In this document: positions 36,932 through 41,971 of the stretch, in pieces
Layout of the letters: every line of letters begins with the position of its first letter
How positions within the stretch are numbered: the stretch's first letter is position 1
Assembly: GCA_945787555.1 (NCBI GenBank)
Contig: CALZJG010000133.1
Span: forward strand, 1-41,971
DNA length: 41,971 nucleotides
DNA from: an uncultured Chromatiaceae bacterium
Lineage (GTDB): Bacteria; Pseudomonadota; Gammaproteobacteria; DRLM01
Direction of reading: 5' to 3'
Notes under the pieces: model-generated
The model's database searches: none
Seen by the model: the letters and a program-made list of their open reading frames with translations, nothing else
What the model was told of the DNA's origin: nothing
Position numbers and translations under genes: made by a program

Positions 36932-36966
36932 AAAAAAAACAGGGCGGGCATCGCTGCCCGCCCTGT
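36932..36966 (-). terminator. Rho-independent terminator of pilA
   Basis: On the minus strand a stem of 11 bp (ACAGGGCGGGC with GCCCGCCCTGT) is followed by eight U-encoding bases. It begins 16 bp after the pilA stop. Confidence 0.92.
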
Positions 36967-36981
36967 CTGTGGTGCGTCGAG

Positions 36982-37401
36982 TTACTTACAAAGATTGGCG
37001 GCTATGCAGTCGCCCGTATTTGCCCAGGTCACGCCGGCCACGCCTAGGGTCGGCGCAATAACGTACGTCTTGCTATCGACCGCCGTTGTGCCGGTGGCGG
37101 TGATCACCCCCGCAGCGCTGACAGCGACGCTAGCAACGTTGCCGATGGCCGCGGTGATTGCGGCGGGAACGCCATTCGAGCCCGCACCACAGGCAGTCGG
37201 TGCGGCGCCTACGGCCACGCCAGTCTCGTTGATACACAGTTCGACGGCCGTTTTGTAACCGCCGGTCAGCGAGATCACTTCCGAGAATTTCGATTTCTTG
37301 ACGTAGTCGTTATAGGCCGGGATGGCGATGGCGGCCAGGATGCCGATGATCGCGACCACGATCATCAGTTCGATTAGGGTAAAACCTTTTTGTGCTTTCA
37401 T
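36982..37401 (-). CDS. pilA: Type IV major pilin
   Basis: The protein has 139 residues. The short leader MKAQKG is cut before Phe in [21 protein letters not shown], the class IVa signal and membrane helix, with Glu5 of the mature protein present. The globular part is small and Ala/Gly/Thr-rich, with four cysteines ([20 protein letters not shown]). The last two close a very short C-terminal loop. It has its own sigma-54 promoter and terminator. Confidence 0.94.
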   Translation of the reverse strand: MKAQKGFTLIELMIVVAIIGILAAIAIPAYNDYVKKSKFSEVISLTGGYKTAVELCINETGVAVGAAPTACGAGSNGVPAAITAAIGNVASVAVSAAGVITATGTTAVDSKTYVIAPTLGVAGVTWANTGDCIAANLCK

Positions 37402-37534
37402 GTTTCAAACTCCAGTGGTTGTCAGGGGTCTAGTGGTTGGGATTCTTAAGGCTCAGGCGCCTCCATCTTCGTCGCGTCGTCCTTGTTTGCTATTGCTCCT
37501 GCGGGGGTGAGCCTGCTTGCCTAAGCCGGATGGG

Positions 37535-37550
37535 TGCAGGAGCTATGCCA
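37535..37550 (-). promoter_or_regulatory. Sigma-54 promoter of pilA
   Basis: On the minus strand TGGCATAGCTCCTGCA fits the TGGCAC-N5-TTGC pattern with GG and GC at exactly -24/-12 spacing. Transcription would start near 37523, about 120 bp before the pilA ATG. PilR, encoded nearby, is the expected activator. Confidence 0.78.
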
Positions 37551-37600
37551 GAATCGCCGCGTGATGCGCGTAATCGCCGTGGAATCCGTCGCGGGACTTG

Positions 37601-37626
37601 CGAAGTGTGACCGCGGTCACACTTCG
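37601..37626. promoter_or_regulatory. Perfect 26-bp palindrome, likely PilR enhancer
   Basis: CGAAGTGTGACCG is followed directly by its reverse complement. It sits about 78-103 bp upstream of the predicted pilA start, where enhancer-binding proteins bind. Four more GCGTCAC/GTGACGC copies lie at 37723-37772, two of them forming a palindrome with a 3-base centre (37723-37739). Confidence 0.6.
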
Positions 37627-37804
37627 AGCGGTGAGAACAGGCTGATTTTGCGCTGTTTTCACGTTGAGGCTGGCCCGGCGCGTAGTGTGCGCGAAACGAA
37701 CGCCGCGCGCGACTGTCTTTTTGCGTCACATTGTGACGCGACGCGTCACCGGATTTTGGTGATTCGCGTCACATGTTGACGCCAGGCTGATGACCTAGAC
37801 GTAG

Positions 37805-37832
37805 GTCAGGGTGCGCATGAACGCTTGCTGAC
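37805..37832 (+). repeat. REP hairpin, type A, downstream of the broken RAYT
   Basis: GTCAGGGTGCGC...ACGCTTGCTGAC. It lies 28 bp beyond the end of the REP-associated transposase remnant. Confidence 0.7.
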
Positions 37833-37859
37833 GGTTCTTTCGCCAGCCGTGGCGATTCA

Positions 37860-38367
37860 TTATTCCAATTGCATGGCGCCAAGATCACATGGCCCCTCAT
37901 TTGCGGCCCAGTGCTCGGTATAGATGCCGCGCCTTATCAACGCAGGCATCGACGACCAGCGATAATGTGCTGGCGTCGCGACGTATCCGTGTTTAACCGG
38001 ATTGTAGTGTATGGCGACGCATATCCTCCTCATGGCGAATTTGATGATCCCAGAAGCGCCGCTGCCACAATGTAACTTTATCCGTGATTCCATGGGCTTG
38101 CTAGTGACGATGGGTGCATCGGAGTTTTATCGATTGCATGATGCGTGAGAGCTCGTGGCTGTTTTTGGGCTGGATGAGGCCGTGAAAATGGTCGTCCAGG
38201 ATCGCATAGGCCAGCATGCGGTAGAAAATATCATTCTTGACTTCGTGCATGACGACGAGCAGCCGTTGTTTTTCGATCTCATCTCTCAGTATCTGCCGCC
38301 TTTGGTGGCAAACGGCGGTGACGAAAACCGGCGTATTGGAAAGAGGATGGCGACGTATGTCAGTCAT
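37860..38367 (-). pseudogene. REP-associated tyrosine transposase (RAYT), broken
   Basis: The first part (38367 to 38104) reads like a RAYT: FVTAVCHQRRQIL, then YAILDDHFHGLIQP with the HUH pair HFH, then SRIMQSIKLRCTH. A TAG at 38101-38103 breaks the frame. The same frame continues with KVTLWQRRFWDHQIRHEEDM. A small deletion near 38031 then shifts it to HYNPVKHGYVATPAHYRWSS at the end. RAYTs are single-copy enzymes thought to move REP sequences. With a stop and a frameshift it should be inactive. REP hairpins flank it on both sides. Confidence 0.85.
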
Positions 38368-38408
38368 GCGAGAATGATCTCAGCTGGCCGCCTTGCCAGC
38401 AAGTGACG

Positions 38409-38498
38409 TTGTCAGGTGGCCGTTGGCGCGGCAACCTGGCCTACCGGTGAGTTACATGCCATGACGTAGGGTAGGGTGCGCGTAAGCGCTCCCTGACA
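38409..38498. repeat. REP pair, type B then type A, upstream of the RAYT remnant
   Basis: Type B at 38409-38441 (GTTGTCAGGTGGCCG...CAACCTGGCCTACC) matches the copies at 12605 and 30853. Type A at 38467-38498 (GGTAGGGTGCGC...GCTCCCTGACAC) matches 36695 and 37805. Confidence 0.7.
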
Positions 38499-38507
38499 CG
38501 TCCTTAT

Positions 38508-39854
38508 CTAGTCCAGTCCCAGCTTCTTGAGACGGTAGCGTAAGGCACGGAAGGTGATGCCGAGGATTTTGGCGGCGGCGGTCTTGTTGTAGCGGGTTTG
38601 CTCCAGCGCTTTGAGGATGGCCTCTTTTTCCACGGTGTCGAGATAGGGTTCTAAGGCCGGGGCGGTGTCGGCTTCCGCCGGCTCGGCGCTGGCGGCGGGC
38701 GCACCGGCGTGGAGTTGCAAGTCGCTGTCGCGGATGACGTTGCCTTCGCACAAAGTGATGGCCCGTTCGAGGATGTTCTCCAGTTCGCGCACATTGCCGG
38801 GGAAGCTATAGCGCTGTAACGCCTGCATGGCTTCGTCGCTCAGGCTGGGCGCGGGCGTGCCGCCCCCGTGCCCCAGTTGCGCCAGGATGTGATGGGCGAG
38901 CAGCGGGATGTCTTCGGCGCGCTCGCGCAGCGAGGGAACGTGTAGCTCGATGACATTGATGCGGTAGTACAAGTCCTGGCGGAATTCGCCGCCTTCCACC
39001 AGGGCGGCGAGATCCTTGTGAGTGGCGCTGAGGATGCGCACGTCCACCGCCACTTCCTTTTGGGCGCCGATGGCCCGCACGGATTTTTCCTGGATGGCGC
39101 GTAGCAGCTTGACTTGCATGTGCAGCGGCAAGTCGGCCACCTCGTCCAGAAACAAGGTGCCGCCGTTGGCGGCTTGGAACAAGCCGTCCTTGTCTGCGAC
39201 GGCGCCGGTGAAACTGCCTTTCTTATGGCCGAAGAATTCGCTTTCCACCAGCTCGCTGGGGATGGCGCCGCAATTGACCGGCACGAAGGCCTTGTCGGCG
39301 CGTGGGCCTTGGTCATGGATCAGGCGTGCCACCAGTTCCTTGCCCACGCCCGAGTCGCCGCTGATATAAACCGGCGCCTGGCTGCGCGCCAGCTTGGCGA
39401 TGGTTTCTTGGATCTTCTTGATCGCCGATGAAGTGCCGAGCAAGTTGAGGGTGGCGCCGCGTGGCGTCCGAGCCTGATCTTCGGCGAGTTTGAGGGCTGT
39501 GCTCACCAAGTTACGCAGCATGTGCAAATCTACCGGCTTGGAGACGAAATCGAAGGCGCCGGCCTTGAGGGCGCTGATGGCCGATTCCATGTTGCCATGC
39601 GCGGTGATCACCGCCACCGGGGTGTCGGGATAGGTCTTTTGGATGTGCTCGACCAGCTCAATGCCGTTGCCGTCGGGTAGGCGCATGTCGGTGAGGCAGA
39701 GGTCGAAGTCATGGCCGGTGAGCAGGGTGCGCGCCTCGGCAAGCGTGGCGGCGGCGCGCGTGGCGATGTCCATGCGCCCCAGTGTGATCTCGAGGAGTTC
39801 ACGGATGTCCGGTTCGTCGTCCACCACCAGGGCCAGCGGTCGCGTCATGCTCAT
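38508..39854 (-). CDS. pilR: Sigma-54 response regulator PilR
   Basis: The ATG at 39854 overlaps the pilS stop as ATGA and gives 448 residues. The receiver has Asp56 in CLTDMRLPDG. The AAA+ domain carries Walker A GDSGVGKE and the sigma-54 contact loop as GSFTGA, a known variant of GAFTGA. A Fis-type helix-turn-helix ends the protein (YNKTAAAKILGITFRALRY). Its target is expected to be the sigma-54 promoter of pilA about 1 kb away. Confidence 0.94.
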   Translation of the reverse strand: MSMTRPLALVVDDEPDIRELLEITLGRMDIATRAAATLAEARTLLTGHDFDLCLTDMRLPDGNGIELVEHIQKTYPDTPVAVITAHGNMESAISALKAGAFDFVSKPVDLHMLRNLVSTALKLAEDQARTPRGATLNLLGTSSAIKKIQETIAKLARSQAPVYISGDSGVGKELVARLIHDQGPRADKAFVPVNCGAIPSELVESEFFGHKKGSFTGAVADKDGLFQAANGGTLFLDEVADLPLHMQVKLLRAIQEKSVRAIGAQKEVAVDVRILSATHKDLAALVEGGEFRQDLYYRINVIELHVPSLRERAEDIPLLAHHILAQLGHGGGTPAPSLSDEAMQALQRYSFPGNVRELENILERAITLCEGNVIRDSDLQLHAGAPAASAEPAEADTAPALEPYLDTVEKEAILKALEQTRYNKTAAAKILGITFRALRYRLKKLGLD

Positions 39855-41533
39855 GTCACCTGTTTTCTTCTCGGGTCCGCGAAGGTGATGCGGAAACAAC
39901 TGCCGCCATTGGGCACGGGCAGGTAATGCAAGCGGGCTTGGTTAGATTCGCATAGCTCGCGTGAGATGTACAAGCCGAGCCCGGTGCCTTGGGTTTCAGT
40001 GGTGAAGAACGGTTCGAACAACTGCTCGACATGTTCGGTGGCGATGCCGGGGCCGAAGTCGATGATGTCCAAGAACGGGCTGGGTGATTCGGGCGCCGCG
40101 CCACCGCGCAATTCCAAGCGCGGGGCGTCGCTGTGCGCGCGGCTGTAACGAATGCCGTTGTGGCAAAGGTTCCACAGTATTTGATGCAATTGCGAGGTAT
40201 CGATGCGCACTTGGGTGTGCGGCGGATCAATGTGCAGGCCAATGTTCTTGGCGTCTATGCGTTCCGTCGTGCAGAAATCGGCGATGAAATCTTCCAGCCA
40301 AGACTTAAGTTCCAGGTCTTCTGGGCGGGCGCGCTGGCGGCGGCTGAGTTGCAGGATGTTCTCGACGATGGCGTTCATGCGTTGGGAGTGGTCGCGAATG
40401 ATCTCGGTGAGGCGCACGTCACCCTCATGCAAATGGGGCGATTCGGCGAGTAGCTGGCCGGCGTGACTGATGGCGCCGAGCGGGTTGCGAATTTCATGGG
40501 CGATGCTGGCAGTGAGGCGCCCCAACGAGGCCAGTTTCATTTGTTGCGCTTGTTGCGCCATGGCCGAGGTGTCTTCGAGAAACATCAGGGTGCCGGAATT
40601 TCCCGCCTGACCCAGGGCGGCGAAACGCGGCAGGATTTCGGGGCTAGCGGCGCTTAGCCGCAGGATGCGCGGCTCGCGCGCCGGGTTTTCCTGCCAGGCG
40701 AAATAGTGCGCCGCTAAGGCGGGGGCGAGGTCGGTGATGGTCTGGCCGATGGGATGGGTGGGGGTGCCCAGCGCATGCCAGGCCGATTCGTTGATGAGAC
40801 GGATTTTGCGCGCCGAGTCGATGACGATGATGCCGGTTTGCATGCGCTGAATCACGTATTCGGTGAGCTGCTGCATGTTGGCCAGGTCGACGCCGCGTTG
40901 AGCGGCAAGTGCTTCGCTGTCGCGGGCGCGCTTGGCGAGCAGGTGCGCCACCACGGCAGTGATGAAATAGGTCACGCCCAGCAAGCCAGCGTGGGTGTAA
41001 GCCGGTTCACCGGTCATATTGCGTAGGGCCGGATAGGTTTCAGCACCCAAAGTGGTGAGGGTGGCGATGGCGGCGAACAATACGGCGATTTGGCCACTCA
41101 TCAACATGCCGCCGCTGGCCAAAGTGACAATGAGCAACATGCCCAGTCCGCTGCGCACGCCGCCGCTGGCGTACATCAACAAGATGATGGCGGCGATGTC
41201 GATGAGGATCTGGGTGTAAAGCTGGGCGCGATAGCCGGGAAAACGATGATGAATGGAGGCCGTGCTAACCAGCGCGAACAGGGCATAGCCGATGCTCACC
41301 AGGAAGAATAACTGCGGATCGCGCTCGCCGAGCGGCGCCAGCGTCGGGAAGGCGGTGACCGTCAGCACCAGCAAAGCGCCCAAACTCAATCGATACACAT
41401 TGAGCAGCCCCAGCGGTTTCCACGTCTGACGGGATTGCGCAGAGGCGTTTAGGGGAAGTGCCGGACGGCGACCTTCGGTTGATGGAGTGCTAGGCGCTTG
41501 ATTCATCCCTTGCGCGGCGTTTGCCGGCCTCAT
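39851..41533 (-). CDS. pilS: Sensor histidine kinase PilS
   Basis: The protein has 560 residues. Six membrane helices (about 40-205) form the input region. A PAS-like domain (about 220-330) is followed by HisKA with SIAHEIRNPLGAI and the ATPase domain (NLCHNGIRYS, DFGPGI, GTGLGLYIS). In Pseudomonas PilS senses pilin in the membrane. The start at 41533 or the ATG at 41506 are both possible. The N-terminus contains one copy of the AACCGAAGGTCG unit that is tandem in bioH. Confidence 0.93.
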   Translation of the reverse strand: MRPANAAQGMNQAPSTPSTEGRRPALPLNASAQSRQTWKPLGLLNVYRLSLGALLVLTVTAFPTLAPLGERDPQLFFLVSIGYALFALVSTASIHHRFPGYRAQLYTQILIDIAAIILLMYASGGVRSGLGMLLIVTLASGGMLMSGQIAVLFAAIATLTTLGAETYPALRNMTGEPAYTHAGLLGVTYFITAVVAHLLAKRARDSEALAAQRGVDLANMQQLTEYVIQRMQTGIIVIDSARKIRLINESAWHALGTPTHPIGQTITDLAPALAAHYFAWQENPAREPRILRLSAASPEILPRFAALGQAGNSGTLMFLEDTSAMAQQAQQMKLASLGRLTASIAHEIRNPLGAISHAGQLLAESPHLHEGDVRLTEIIRDHSQRMNAIVENILQLSRRQRARPEDLELKSWLEDFIADFCTTERIDAKNIGLHIDPPHTQVRIDTSQLHQILWNLCHNGIRYSRAHSDAPRLELRGGAAPESPSPFLDIIDFGPGIATEHVEQLFEPFFTTETQGTGLGLYISRELCESNQARLHYLPVPNGGSCFRITFADPRRKQVT

Positions 41534-41605
41534 CCATTAACAGGTTGTTGACGTCCTGTACGTCGGCGCGATGTGTGGCGATCTGAAGGGCGCGGTGGCG
41601 CGACG

Positions 41606-41845
41606 TCAGTCGCGCGGGCCAAGACTGAGATGGTGTTGGCTGCAATAATGCCGGTCTTGTTGGGTGACCGCCTCCACCTCAGGAATGTGCAGGCCGCAGT
41701 GAGCGCAGCGTACCATATCCTTGGGCAGGCTGGCGTTACGTGCGGCGGGCTGGACCCGTCGGGCGGGGCGCGCGAACAGTTGTTTGGCGATGAGGATGAT
41801 GATCCATACCGCGAGGGCGACGGCGATGAGGCGTATAAGGTTCAT
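41606..41845 (-). CDS. PP0621 family zinc-binding membrane protein
   Basis: The protein has 79 residues. One N-terminal membrane helix (about 5-24), a basic linker, and a C-terminal zinc-like site CAHCGLHIPE...HYCSQHH. This layout matches the small PP0621-type proteins found next to pilS in pseudomonads and relatives. Function unknown. It lies between pilS and the tRNA-Pro remnant. Confidence 0.83.
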   Translation of the reverse strand: MNLIRLIAVALAVWIIILIAKQLFARPARRVQPAARNASLPKDMVRCAHCGLHIPEVEAVTQQDRHYCSQHHLSLGPRD

Positions 41846-41859
41846 GCTGACGAAGAGCC

Positions 41860-41904
41860 TGGTCGGGGTGAGAGGATTCGAACCTCCGGCCCCTGCCTCC
41901 CGAA
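41860..41904 (-). other. 3' half of tRNA-Pro(CGG), likely attachment site of an island
   Basis: The 45 bases on the minus strand read from the anticodon loop (TTCGGGA) through GGCAG, the T arm (GGAGGTTCGAATCCTCT), the acceptor strand CACCCCG and the encoded CCA end. Upstream the sequence no longer pairs with the anticodon stem, and no CGGGGTG acceptor partner is present. Only the 3' part exists, which is what remains at one end when an element integrates into a tRNA gene. The bases to the right are AT-rich. Confidence 0.75.
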
Positions 41905-41971
41905 CGCGAAATCACACTCATTCTGTTACAAGAGCTTGCAGTATAACACAATAAATAACAGTCACATAGTG

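Noticed and set aside
41860-41971. Complete tRNA gene
   Set aside because: The 5' acceptor strand, D arm and half of the anticodon stem are missing.

Overview
The window looks like the chromosome of a GC-rich gammaproteobacterium, with Chromatiales-like relatives the best guess. The grounds are ftsY-ftsE-ftsX-rpoH in one direction, a pilB-pilC-pilD-coaE-zapD-yacG cluster, pilS-pilR, a bioB-bioF-bioH-bioC-bioD run, YfaZ and TIGR04219 type outer membrane proteins, and a PP0621-type protein. No species can be named from the sequence alone.
Layout. 1-2.2 kb (-): a MotA/ExbB-like channel protein, a MotB/ExbD-like membrane anchor carrying a von Willebrand A domain, and a 38-residue membrane peptide. 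2.3-8.3 kb (-): gamma-glutamyltranspeptidase, a YfhL-type ferredoxin, coaD, rsmD and two M16 peptidases, with stop/start overlaps between several of them. 8.5-12.4 kb (+): ftsY, ftsE, ftsX, rpoH. A near-perfect CIRCE operator and a probable promoter precede rpoH. 12.7-14.3 kb (-): a membrane J-domain protein and a VWA protein. 14.6-15.1 kb (+): a RatA/COQ10-like lipid-binding protein. 15.7-19.8 kb: a DSF-type quorum-sensing module, with rpfF and rpfC meeting tail to tail and csrA divergent from rpfC. 20.2-20.6 kb: a decayed RidA-family gene. 20.6-26.2 kb (-): the biotin genes, controlled by a probable BirA operator in front of bioB. 26.3-30.6 kb (+): comF, two outer membrane proteins, a HugZ-like flavoprotein and a MutT/ThiE fusion. 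31.0-37.4 kb (-): yacG, zapD, coaE, pilD, pilC, pilB, pilA. 37.8-38.5 kb: a broken REP-associated transposase with REP hairpins. 38.5-41.8 kb (-): pilR, pilS and a PP0621-type protein. 41.86-41.90 kb: the 3' half of tRNA-Pro(CGG) without its 5' half, which marks the probable edge of an integrated island lying to the right.
How the genes fit together. PilS and PilR would switch on pilA through a sigma-54 promoter that is visible upstream of pilA, with a perfect 26-bp palindrome in the usual enhancer position. BioC and BioH make and release the pimeloyl chain, and BioF, BioD and BioB finish biotin. BioF carries an in-frame insert of about 254 residues that contains a DUF559 nuclease-like domain bounded by inverted repeats. 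FtsEX and FtsY serve division and membrane targeting. RpoH is the heat-shock sigma factor, here apparently also under HrcA.
The most unusual points are the nuclease cassette inside BioF, the stator-like pair with a VWA domain, the CIRCE operator on rpoH, the DSF module next to csrA, the heptapeptide repeats at the starts of bioH and coaD, the REP/RAYT family and the tRNA-Pro attachment-site remnant.
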